Below are positions 51,331 through 58,952 of a DNA stretch of 64,000 bases, piece by piece. This DNA comes from Terriglobia bacterium. Lineage in GTDB: Bacteria; Acidobacteriota; Terriglobia; Bryobacterales; Bryobacteraceae. A program made the position numbers and the translations under genes. The stretch is from NCBI GenBank assembly GCA_020073265.1, contig JAIQFN010000021.1:1-64000 (forward strand), written 5' to 3'. Within the stretch, counting starts at the first letter, position 1, and each line of letters starts with the position of its first letter. Below the pieces are notes generated by a model, which made no database searches, was not told the origin of the DNA, and saw only the letters and a program-made list of their open reading frames with translations.

Positions 51331-53763
51331 GTGATGCGCCGGGTCGCTTTTCTTCTGGCTGCAATCGGTCTGTTGCGGGCCGACCCGCCGGGCATGGTGT
51401 TCGCCACCTACCTGGGCGGCGGCGGCGCCGAAGTCGTGGGATCGGTCGCCACCGATGCCGGCGGCAACATCTACATCGCCGGCCGCACCGACTCACCGGA
51501 CTTCCCCCTCCGCAACCCCATCCAGTCCGTCTCCCACGCGTTTTCCCAACTGTTCATCACGAAATTCAGCCCCTCCGGCGACCTGATCTATTCCACCTAC
51601 CTCGGCGGCTCGGCCAACGACGCCGCGGTTGCGATTGCCACCGACCCCGCCGGCAACGTGTACGTCACCGGCAACCTGCAGTCCGTCGATTTTCCCGTCA
51701 GTAACGCCTTCCAGCCCTCGAGCGGCGGCGGTGTCGACGCGTTCGTCCTCAAGCTGGACCCTAACGGCAACGTCCTCTACTCCACCTATCTCGGCGGCAA
51801 GCAAAACGATCTCGGCATGGCCATCACCGCCGACGCCCAGGGCAATGCCTACGTAACCGGCCGCACCGAGTCGCGCGATTTTCCGATCACTCCCGGCGCC
51901 TTCCAGGCCAAGGCCGGTACCAGTGTGCCCGATGCATTCGTCACCAAGCTCGACCCATCCGGCAAGCTGGTGTATTCCACTTTCCTCGGCGGAAGCGACG
52001 GCGACATCGCCTGGGGCATCGCCGTGGATGCCTCCGGACAGGCCCACATAGCCGGTGAAACAACGTCGCTCGATTTTCCGGTTACCCCTGACGCGTTCCA
52101 ACCCTGGAGCGGACGCGCCATTTCGCTCGGCGTCACCAGCTCCGATGCGTTCCTGACGAAACTCAGCGCCGACGGCTCCTCGCTGATCTACTCCACCTAT
52201 CTCGGCGGACCCGGAACGGACACCGCACGCGCGATCCGGCTGGATGCCAACGGAAACGCTTTCATCACCGGGACCACCAGCGACGCCCGTCTGCCGATCC
52301 TGGGCGGCCAGCAGCAATATCTCGGGGGCGATGTCTATCTACTCAGTAGCGACGGCGGCGCAAGCTTCACAACGCGGCGCACTGGTCTCGCCACCTCGTA
52401 TGTCGGTCCCATCGTCTTCGATCCCGCCGCGCCTCCACGTGTCTACGCCGGAACCGCCCAAGGCGTGCTCCGCAGCGACGACGGCGGCGCCAACTGGACT
52501 CCCGCCGGCCTGGACCAATTCACCATCGATCAACTCGCCATCGACCCCACTAACGGCGCACTCTACGCCGGCACCGATTACGGCGGCGGGCTCTTTCGCA
52601 GCACCGATCAAGGAGCCTCCTGGAAATCGCTCAACTCCGGCTTGCCCGGCATTACCGGCACCGCTCTCGAATCGATTGCCGTGGATCCATCCGGCTCCGG
52701 CACGGTCTACGTCTATGCCGGTTTTCACGGAACTGGAGCCGGATTCGACCAGCCGCTGTTTCGGGTCACCGACGACGGCGCAACCTGGACGCCAATCGGC
52801 AAAGGCCTACCCTCCACTCCCGAAGCGTTGCTCGTGAATCCCGCCGATGCAAGCGTGTTCGCCGGAACCACGGCGTTTTCCTTTTTCAGCTTCGGCGGCA
52901 GCGGCCTCAACATCCCCGGAACCGTCTATCACCGCCTCAACGACGATTGGCAGCAAAGCACCATCAACGACGACATCCACGCTCTGGCCGCCTCCTCCAC
53001 CACCGTGTATGCGGCCGGCCGCCAGTTCTTCAAGAGCGCCGACGGCGGCCAGACCTGGAGCTCCACGCCGCTCCCGGGCGATGGCCTGGTGCAGCAGTTG
53101 GCCATCGATCCGCGCAATCCATCCACCATCTACGCTCTCCGGGTGAACAACGACTCCCACGTCTCGCCACAACTGCTCCGCAGCGATGACGGCGGCGACA
53201 CCTGGCAGGGATCGGACGCCAGCAATCTCAACTCCATGGCAGTGAGCCCCTCGGACTCCACATTGCATGCCGGCACTTCCGCTTCCGCCGACGCGTTCAT
53301 CGCAGAATTCGATCCCAGCGGCGCGCTGGTGTACTCAACTTTCCTGGGCGGCCCCGCCGCTGAGCGCGGCGACGGCATTGCGGTCGACTCATCCGGCGCC
53401 GTCTATCTGATCGGATTCCTCGCCGACAACGTCGGCCCGGTCTCCACAAGTTTTGCGATCACTTACGACGGCGTCTCGTATCTGGCGCGCGCCGGCGACG
53501 GCGGCTATTCGATGCCCATCGGACGAACCACCAGCGCGACCGTCCTCAGTATTCCCAGTCGCGGCATAGCCATCGCTCCCGACGGCGGCATCATAACGGT
53601 CATGATGGCCGCCGCGGACGGCCTGCCTGTCCAGAACGCCGTCCAACAGAATCTCCATGGGATCTCGGACGCCTACCTGGTGAAGTGGATGCCGGACATG
53701 CTCATGATGCCGCCGATGGTTACGCCCGGCACCGGTCCAGCTCTTCGACGATCTTCAAAATAA
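51331..53763 (+). CDS. Secreted SBBP/BNR beta-propeller protein
   Basis: 810 aa. Signal peptide (VAFLLAAIGLLRA), then about five SBBP repeats with the recurring YSTYLGG / G-A--IA-D--GN-YVTG--S--FP pattern up to residue 320. A sialidase-like BNR/VPS10 propeller follows from about 330 to 650 (VLRSDDGGANWTP, LFRSTDQGASWK, FFKSADGGQTWS). One more SBBP unit (YSTFLGGPAAERGDGIAVDSSG) closes the propeller. Probably a surface or exported recognition protein. GTG 51331 or ATG 51334 is the start. Its last 44 bp overlap the convergent cysC gene. Confidence 0.85.
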   Translation: MMRRVAFLLAAIGLLRADPPGMVFATYLGGGGAEVVGSVATDAGGNIYIAGRTDSPDFPLRNPIQSVSHAFSQLFITKFSPSGDLIYSTYLGGSANDAAVAIATDPAGNVYVTGNLQSVDFPVSNAFQPSSGGGVDAFVLKLDPNGNVLYSTYLGGKQNDLGMAITADAQGNAYVTGRTESRDFPITPGAFQAKAGTSVPDAFVTKLDPSGKLVYSTFLGGSDGDIAWGIAVDASGQAHIAGETTSLDFPVTPDAFQPWSGRAISLGVTSSDAFLTKLSADGSSLIYSTYLGGPGTDTARAIRLDANGNAFITGTTSDARLPILGGQQQYLGGDVYLLSSDGGASFTTRRTGLATSYVGPIVFDPAAPPRVYAGTAQGVLRSDDGGANWTPAGLDQFTIDQLAIDPTNGALYAGTDYGGGLFRSTDQGASWKSLNSGLPGITGTALESIAVDPSGSGTVYVYAGFHGTGAGFDQPLFRVTDDGATWTPIGKGLPSTPEALLVNPADASVFAGTTAFSFFSFGGSGLNIPGTVYHRLNDDWQQSTINDDIHALAASSTTVYAAGRQFFKSADGGQTWSSTPLPGDGLVQQLAIDPRNPSTIYALRVNNDSHVSPQLLRSDDGGDTWQGSDASNLNSMAVSPSDSTLHAGTSASADAFIAEFDPSGALVYSTFLGGPAAERGDGIAVDSSGAVYLIGFLADNVGPVSTSFAITYDGVSYLARAGDGGYSMPIGRTTSATVLSIPSRGIAIAPDGGIITVMMAAADGLPVQNAVQQNLHGISDAYLVKWMPDMLMMPPMVTPGTGPALRRSSK

Positions 53764-54250
53764 CTTCGTCCGGATCGCCGATCCCGACGACGGCGACGTC
53801 CGGCCGCTCGGGCGGTTCGTAAGGATCGTTGACTCCGGTGAAATGCTCCAGCTTGCCGCTGCGAGCCAGCCGGTACAGCCCCTTCACGTCGCGAGCCTCG
53901 CAGATTTCCACTTGAGTGCTCACGTACACTTCGATGAAGCGCTCCGCACCCACCAGCCGGCGGGCTTCCTCGCGCGACTGGGCATACGGGCTGACCAGCG
54001 CGCAGATTGCGATCGCGCCGTCTGCGATCACATCACGCGCCGCCGCTGCCACCCTCAGAACGTTGGCGTGCCGGTGCTCGCGCGAGAACCCCAGGTCCGC
54101 CGACAGGCTGCTCCGAACCTGATCGCCGTCGAAGATCGCTACTCGCTCGCCCCGCGCCCGCAGATGTTCCGCCAGGTGCGTCGCCAGCGTGGTCTTGCCG
54201 GCGCAAGGCAGCCCCGTGAACCAGACGCACACCCCGCTCAAGGCAGCCAC
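53720..54250 (-). CDS. cysC: Adenylyl-sulfate (APS) kinase
   Basis: 176 aa. P-loop GLPCAGKTT at residues 13-21 (the usual GLSGAGKST altered but with the key Gly-Lys-Thr kept), FDGDQVR, and the LVSPYAQSRE segment with the phospho-acceptor-type Ser. The enzyme makes PAPS from APS. The GTG start at 54250 overlaps the end of the sulfotransferase by 13 nt, so the two are translated together. No ATP sulfurylase is in the window. The 3' end overlaps the convergent SBBP gene. Confidence 0.9.
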   Translation of the reverse strand: MAALSGVCVWFTGLPCAGKTTLATHLAEHLRARGERVAIFDGDQVRSSLSADLGFSREHRHANVLRVAAAARDVIADGAIAICALVSPYAQSREEARRLVGAERFIEVYVSTQVEICEARDVKGLYRLARSGKLEHFTGVNDPYEPPERPDVAVVGIGDPDEVILKIVEELDRCRA

Positions 54251-55065
54251 CGCGAGAGATCCCGATCCAGCAACGCCGCCAGGCGCTGCACGTCCTCGCG
54301 ATAGTAGCTGGCCAGGTACGCGCGGTCTCGAGCGTCCATGGTCGATCCCGGCTCGCGCCCGGCCAGATGTCTCCGCGACATATCGGGCGCAAATTCCGCG
54401 TCGACGCCCAGAAAGCGCAGCACGTCCGCGATCACTCCCGGCGCATCGTCCCGGTAGTCGTCATAAAACAAGATGCGCACATTCTCGAGCGGGAACAAAT
54501 CCAGATACCGTTTCACCTGCTCGTGGTACAGACCCATCTCCAGAAACGGATGCATCAGCTCGAACTTGCCGCCGCTGTTCCGCAGGCTCTGGTCCACTTG
54601 CTCGCGGAACGAGTGGCGAATCACACCCTTGGTCACCCATTGCATGTATTGCGAGAACGCCCGCTCGGCGGGATCGCGCAGGATCATCAGGATCCTGGCG
54701 TCCGGAATTTTCTGAAAAATGTTGGCCGCCGCGCTCTCCGACCACAAATAGCAGACGCTGGCTTCTCCGATGGCTTTTTCGTCCCGCGCGTTGCGGAACA
54801 ACTTCAAGTAGTCGTCCCATTCCAGCCCCAGCGCACCGAAGCGCTTCTCCGACATCGGCCCCTCGAGATAGCGCCGCTGCTCCTCGAGATCCCGCGCGAT
54901 CCGCTCCTGATGCTCTGCGTCGAAATTCTCCGCCCGGACTTCGGACGCGAAATAGTTCGGCTCCTTGATCGGGCTCATATAGACCTGCGGATGCTGATCC
55001 AGATAATGGTACAGCGAGGTTGTTCCGGCCTTAGGCGCGCCAACAATGAAAAAATTCGGCTGCAT
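54238..55065 (-). CDS. PAPS-dependent sulfotransferase
   Basis: 275 aa. The 5'-phosphosulfate loop VGAPKAGTTS (residues 8-17) and the 3'-phosphate motif LRDPAERAFSQY are intact. It transfers sulfate from PAPS to a carbohydrate or lipid, and the class resembles heparan/NodH-type sulfotransferases. The ATG at 55065 directly precedes the P-loop strand. An in-frame GTG at 55083 lies inside a hairpin repeat and is less likely. The overlapping APS kinase would supply PAPS at the same site. Confidence 0.88.
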   Translation of the reverse strand: MQPNFFIVGAPKAGTTSLYHYLDQHPQVYMSPIKEPNYFASEVRAENFDAEHQERIARDLEEQRRYLEGPMSEKRFGALGLEWDDYLKLFRNARDEKAIGEASVCYLWSESAAANIFQKIPDARILMILRDPAERAFSQYMQWVTKGVIRHSFREQVDQSLRNSGGKFELMHPFLEMGLYHEQVKRYLDLFPLENVRILFYDDYRDDAPGVIADVLRFLGVDAEFAPDMSRRHLAGREPGSTMDARDRAYLASYYREDVQRLAALLDRDLSRWLP

Positions 55066-55074
55066 TGTAGGGAT

Positions 55075-55120
55075 GTGGTGCACGCACTCGTGCGTGCCGC
55101 GTTCACACTCGTGTGAACGC
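55075..55120 (+). repeat. 46-bp double-hairpin repeat, copy D (most perfect)
   Basis: First hairpin GCACGCA/TGCGTGC (55080-55097, loop CTCG), second GCGTTCACA/TGTGAACGC (55099-55120, loop CTCG). Both stems are perfect and the two loops are identical. It fills nearly all the 54-bp gap between the sulfotransferase start and the M48 stop; its last base is part of the M48 stop codon. Confidence 0.85.
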
Positions 55121-56538
55121 TACTGAAATCTAACCGACCGCACAATCTCCTCAAACGTCGCTTGAACCGAATCGAATCTGCTCTGCGGCGCGACAAAAAC
55201 CATGTAGAAAAGCCCCTGCGGCCTCGCTACCGTCACCAGCACGTCCACTTCCTGCTCGCCGCGGTACGGCGACTGCGAATACAAGGTCGACAAAATCGCC
55301 GGCTTGCGGTCCACCTCAATCCTGCGCGCCTCCCGGCCGACGTGCATATCCGCATTGGACTCGCGGATGTGCTGAACCAAATCCCGCGTGTCGCGCTCCA
55401 GATCAGCCGGCCGACCCTGTGTGTCGTGGTAACTCACTTCCAACCCATAGCCGACCAACGTCTGCCCGCCCGACTCCAGCACGCCGCCGCGCGGCGCCAG
55501 CGTCACTACGTTCTCCTGACGCGAACCTTGAATCTGCCAGTTGTCGGGAAATTCCAGCGAGTATGACCGGCCGGCGTAGGAACGCACTCGTCCACTCGGC
55601 CGCTCGGCGGGCACAGCCGCGGACCCGCCGTCCTCGCCGGTATTCCCCCTCGCGTGCACTGGCGCGCCCAGATGCCGCACCAGCTCCTGAACATGACTGA
55701 ACTGGCCGGTCTCATCTTCGACATAGGCGCGCCGCGGCAGCCGCCGGATCTCATCGTTGATCGCTTCCGCTCGATTGCCCGGATTGGGATGATCCGACAA
55801 GAACTGAACCAGCGATCCCTGGCGCCCGCTCTTCCCTTCCAGAATTTCGAAAAACCGCGCCATCTCCAGCGGGTTGTATCCGGCGTCCGCCATGATCTCC
55901 GCGCCGTTGTAGTCGGCCTCCGCCTCGTCGGTCCGCGAAAACTTCAGCAGCGCCGAGTTGGCTCCAAAGCTGATTCCGATCTGCGTCAGCTGTCCCAACA
56001 AACTGTTGCCGGCCAGCGCGCCCGCCAGCAGAGCCGGCAGCGCGATCAGGTTCCGCTTGGACGCCTGGTTGGTGGAATGGCGCAGCACCACGTGCGACAT
56101 TTCGTGCGCCATCACTCCCGCCAGTTGCGCCTCGTTCTCGGCCGCCTGGATCACCGCGGTATTGACGAAAATCGGACCGCCCGGCAGCGAAAACGCGTTG
56201 ATGTTCTTGTCGTAAACCGCCTGGATCGTGAACGGGTAAAGCTCCGCGCGACGGCCGTCACGCTCCAGCGTCCGGGCGTAGCGCGACTGCTCCAGCTTTC
56301 GCAGAATGACATTCAGATAGTCGTCCAGCTCGCGGTTGTGCACCACCGGCGCCTGACGCTCGATCTCGGCGGCCGCCTCTTTGCCGAGCTGGACGTCCTG
56401 CTCGGCGGAGAACAGATTCCACCCCGGCCGCAGCTCCTTGAGTTGCGCCCAACCCGTGGCCGGCCCGAGCAGCGCCACCGCCAGCACTGTACCGACCAAG
56501 CGCCATCGCTTCTGTTCGCTATATCTAAACTGCATCAC
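55120..56538 (-). CDS. Secreted M48-family zinc metalloprotease
   Basis: 472 aa. Signal peptide ([18 protein letters not shown]), a pro/linker region, then the M48 core with HEMSH in [13 protein letters not shown] and a downstream [10 protein letters not shown] that supplies the third zinc ligand. The C-terminal 170 residues ([19 protein letters not shown]) form an extra beta-rich domain. Close in layout to BepA/YfgC outer-membrane quality-control proteases. Start is GTG 56538 or ATG 56535. Only 17 bp separate it from the divergent ilvE start. Confidence 0.87.
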   Translation of the reverse strand: MMQFRYSEQKRWRLVGTVLAVALLGPATGWAQLKELRPGWNLFSAEQDVQLGKEAAAEIERQAPVVHNRELDDYLNVILRKLEQSRYARTLERDGRRAELYPFTIQAVYDKNINAFSLPGGPIFVNTAVIQAAENEAQLAGVMAHEMSHVVLRHSTNQASKRNLIALPALLAGALAGNSLLGQLTQIGISFGANSALLKFSRTDEAEADYNGAEIMADAGYNPLEMARFFEILEGKSGRQGSLVQFLSDHPNPGNRAEAINDEIRRLPRRAYVEDETGQFSHVQELVRHLGAPVHARGNTGEDGGSAAVPAERPSGRVRSYAGRSYSLEFPDNWQIQGSRQENVVTLAPRGGVLESGGQTLVGYGLEVSYHDTQGRPADLERDTRDLVQHIRESNADMHVGREARRIEVDRKPAILSTLYSQSPYRGEQEVDVLVTVARPQGLFYMVFVAPQSRFDSVQATFEEIVRSVRFQ

Positions 56539-56543
56539 AACGC

Positions 56544-56553
56544 TATAATTATC
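56544..56553. promoter_or_regulatory. Divergent -10 region of ilvE and the M48 gene
   Basis: Plus strand: perfect TATAAT (56544-56549), 6 nt (TATCGT), ilvE ATG at 56556. The boxes overlap the palindrome ATAATTAT (56545-56552). On the minus strand GATAAT (56548-56553) lies 9 nt before GTG 56538. The whole gap is 17 bp. Confidence 0.6.
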
Positions 56554-56555
56554 GT

Positions 56556-57497
56556 ATGTTGAAGCCCACGGAAAAGATCTGGCACAACGGCCGCTTTATC
56601 GGCTGGGAGGATGCTACCATTCACGTCCTCTCGCACGTCACCAGCTATGGCAGCTCGGTGTTTGAAGGCGTCCGTTGCTACGCGACTCCCTCGGGTCCGG
56701 CCATCTTCCGCGTGCGCGAACACCTCCGCCGCCTGCTCGACTCCGCCAAGATCTATCGTATCGAACTGAAGTACTCGATCGATCAACTCGCCGACGCCAT
56801 GGTGGAGCTGGTACGCGTGAATCATCTCGATTCCTGCTACTTCCGCCCGCTGGTGCTGCGCGGCTACGGTGACGTGGGAGTCCTTCCGTTCAACAACCCG
56901 ACCGAAACCTACATCGCATGCTGGGAGTGGGGAAAATATCTCGGGCCTGAGGCTCTGGCCCAGGGCGTGGACGTGTGCGTTTCCAGTTGGACCCGCATCG
57001 CGCCCAACACGCTTCCGGCGCTCGCCAAAGCCGGAGCCAATTACATGAACTCCCAGCTCATCCGCATGGAAGCCCAGCTCAACGGCTATGCCGAGGGCAT
57101 CGCTCTCGATACCGCCGGCTACGTCAGCGAAGGCTCGGGCGAGAACATCTTCGTGGTGCGCGACGGAAAAATCCTGACGCCGCCGCTGGGCGCTTCGGTG
57201 CTGCCCGGCATCACGCGCGACTCAGTCATGCAGCTGGCCGAATCGCTCGGCATTCCGGTGGTCGAAACGCTGGTGCCTCGTGAGATGCTGTACATCGCCG
57301 ACGAAGTTTTCTTCTCCGGAACCGCCGCCGAGATCACACCCATTCGTTCCGTGGATCGCATCCAGGTCGGCAAAGGATCGCGCGGCCCGGTGGCCGAAAA
57401 ACTGCAAAAGGCTTTCTTCGATATCGTGGATGGAAAAGTCCCGGATCGCTTCGGCTGGCTTATGCCGGTCGGAAAAAATGAACCCGTGACAGTGTGA
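56556..57497 (+). CDS. ilvE: Branched-chain amino acid aminotransferase
   Basis: 313 aa, class IV PLP aminotransferase. Signature segments: [14 protein letters not shown], the PLP Lys in [14 protein letters not shown], the [17 protein letters not shown] loop and [16 protein letters not shown]. Catalyses the last step of Val, Leu and Ile synthesis, or their breakdown. Starts at ATG 56556, 6 nt after TATAAT with no Shine-Dalgarno; the transcript is probably leaderless. Divergent from the M48 gene, and followed by 282 bp without a gene. Confidence 0.93.
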   Translation: MLKPTEKIWHNGRFIGWEDATIHVLSHVTSYGSSVFEGVRCYATPSGPAIFRVREHLRRLLDSAKIYRIELKYSIDQLADAMVELVRVNHLDSCYFRPLVLRGYGDVGVLPFNNPTETYIACWEWGKYLGPEALAQGVDVCVSSWTRIAPNTLPALAKAGANYMNSQLIRMEAQLNGYAEGIALDTAGYVSEGSGENIFVVRDGKILTPPLGASVLPGITRDSVMQLAESLGIPVVETLVPREMLYIADEVFFSGTAAEITPIRSVDRIQVGKGSRGPVAEKLQKAFFDIVDGKVPDRFGWLMPVGKNEPVTV

Positions 57498-57518
57498 CAA
57501 CCATCACGGGCCCAGTGT

Positions 57519-57573
57519 TTCCGGAGGACTCCGGAAGACTACCTGTAGGACGTTGCGGAAGGACGATCCGCAA
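57519..57573 (+). other. Tandem hairpins with GGAC loops downstream of ilvE
   Basis: TTCCGGA/TCCGGAA (57519-57536, loop GGAC) is followed by TTGCGGA/TCCGCAA (57553-57573, loop AGGACGA); a GTAGGAC lies between them. The structures could be ilvE 3' elements or part of a small RNA with GGA loops, as in CsrA-binding RNAs. The remaining 57574-57779 shows a weak TGGT/ACCA hairpin followed by GAGATTTTT near 57660-57680 and nothing else I can name. Confidence 0.4.
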
Positions 57574-57779
57574 GTGCGATTCCAACAATTACCTCCCCCG
57601 AGATTAACCGCCAGAACCGCACTCGCAGGGGATCATGCATTCCTTTGTAGCAGGGCTTGGTTCCCGGTACCAGAGATTTTTCTACTTAGAACCGCCTTTT
57701 CAACAATTTTTTCTCTTCGTCAGGTCTTACACTTAGACTCCACAGGCTGTGGGAAACTTGTGAATAAATCGACACCCGA

Positions 57780-58952
57780 ATGAAATGTAACGGCATCAAT
57801 ATTGCCACAGGCGAGTTGGTCGAAGTTTCGTTCGATTCTCTCATCACCGCCGTTGATCCCCTGCTCCCGCCTGCTTCGGTGGCGGAGTTCCTTTCGCCCG
57901 GCTGGATCGATTTGCAGGTCAACGGTTTTGCCGGCGTCGATTACAATTCGCCTTCCGCCCCCGCCGCCGCGATCGGACATTCCATCCGCGAAATGTTCCG
58001 GACCGGAGTGACCCGCTTTTTCCCCACCGTGATCACCGCGTCGCCGGACGACATGGCGGGCGCGCTGCGGAATCTGGCCGCGGCGAAAGAGACCATTCCC
58101 GAAGGCGCCGCCATGGAAGCCTTCCACCTGGAAGGCCCCTACATTTCTCCCGAAGACGGACCGCGTGGAGCGCATCCGGCGCGCTGGACCAGGCCGCCCT
58201 CGCTCGACGAGTTTCACCGCTTCCAGGATGCCGCGCGCGGTCACATCCGCCTGGTCACGTTATCGCCCGAGTGGCCCGAGGCTCCGCGCTTCATCGAAGC
58301 CGTGGTTCGCGAAGGCGTGGCCGCGAGCATCGGCCATACCAAAGCCACTGCCGATCAAATCGCGGCTGCGGTCGACGCTGGCGCCACGCTCTCCACTCAC
58401 TTGGGCAATGGCGCTCACGCCGTGCTGCCGCGCCGGAATTACATCTGGGACCAACTGGCCGACGATCGCCTGGCCGCCAGCTTCATCGTCGACGGCATCC
58501 ACCTCAGCCAGCCTTTTCTCAAGGTCGCACTCCGCGCCAAGGGACTGGAGCGCTCCATCCTGGTCACCGACGCAGTGATGCCCGCGGGCTGCGATCCGGG
58601 CCGATACCGTCTGGGCGAAGTGGACGTGGAGCTGCACGAAGACGGCAGCGTGCGTTTGCTCGGCGGAACGCGGCTGGCCGGCTCGGCGCTCCACATGGAC
58701 CGCGCCATTCAGAACGTCATCCAGCTAGCCGGCTTGAATCTGCGCGACGCCATCGCACTCGCCACCCGCAACCCCGCCCGCGTCGGACGCATCCCCAATC
58801 GCCAGCGTGGCCTCGCGACCGGCGAGCGCGCCGACCTGGTCCGCTTCCGCTACGACCACCAGACCAAGGCGATTGAAGTTCTCGAAACCTACCTGAACGG
58901 CCGCCTGGTGTATGCCGCGCGCCCGGCGTCGTCAGCTACACCGAGTCGCTAG
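57780..58952 (+). CDS. nagA: N-acetylglucosamine-6-phosphate deacetylase
   Basis: 390 aa amidohydrolase. The start strand LSPGWIDLQVNGFAGVDYN, the Glu in AFHLEGPYISPEDG, His in VAASIGHTKAT, the HLGNGAH loop, the catalytic Asp in LVTDAVMPAG and the terminal GERADLVRF identify NagA. It removes acetate from GlcNAc-6-P, feeding amino sugars to glycolysis, and also supports cell-wall recycling. No nagB, nagE or regulator is nearby. The last 17 bp overlap the convergent histidine kinase gene. Confidence 0.92.
   Translation: MKCNGINIATGELVEVSFDSLITAVDPLLPPASVAEFLSPGWIDLQVNGFAGVDYNSPSAPAAAIGHSIREMFRTGVTRFFPTVITASPDDMAGALRNLAAAKETIPEGAAMEAFHLEGPYISPEDGPRGAHPARWTRPPSLDEFHRFQDAARGHIRLVTLSPEWPEAPRFIEAVVREGVAASIGHTKATADQIAAAVDAGATLSTHLGNGAHAVLPRRNYIWDQLADDRLAASFIVDGIHLSQPFLKVALRAKGLERSILVTDAVMPAGCDPGRYRLGEVDVELHEDGSVRLLGGTRLAGSALHMDRAIQNVIQLAGLNLRDAIALATRNPARVGRIPNRQRGLATGERADLVRFRYDHQTKAIEVLETYLNGRLVYAARPASSATPSR

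Noticed and set aside
57748-57770. TGTGGGAAACTTGTGAATAAA, resembling DnaA-box or origin sequence
   Set aside because: Single weak match, no cluster of boxes, no dnaA/dnaN/gidA nearby.
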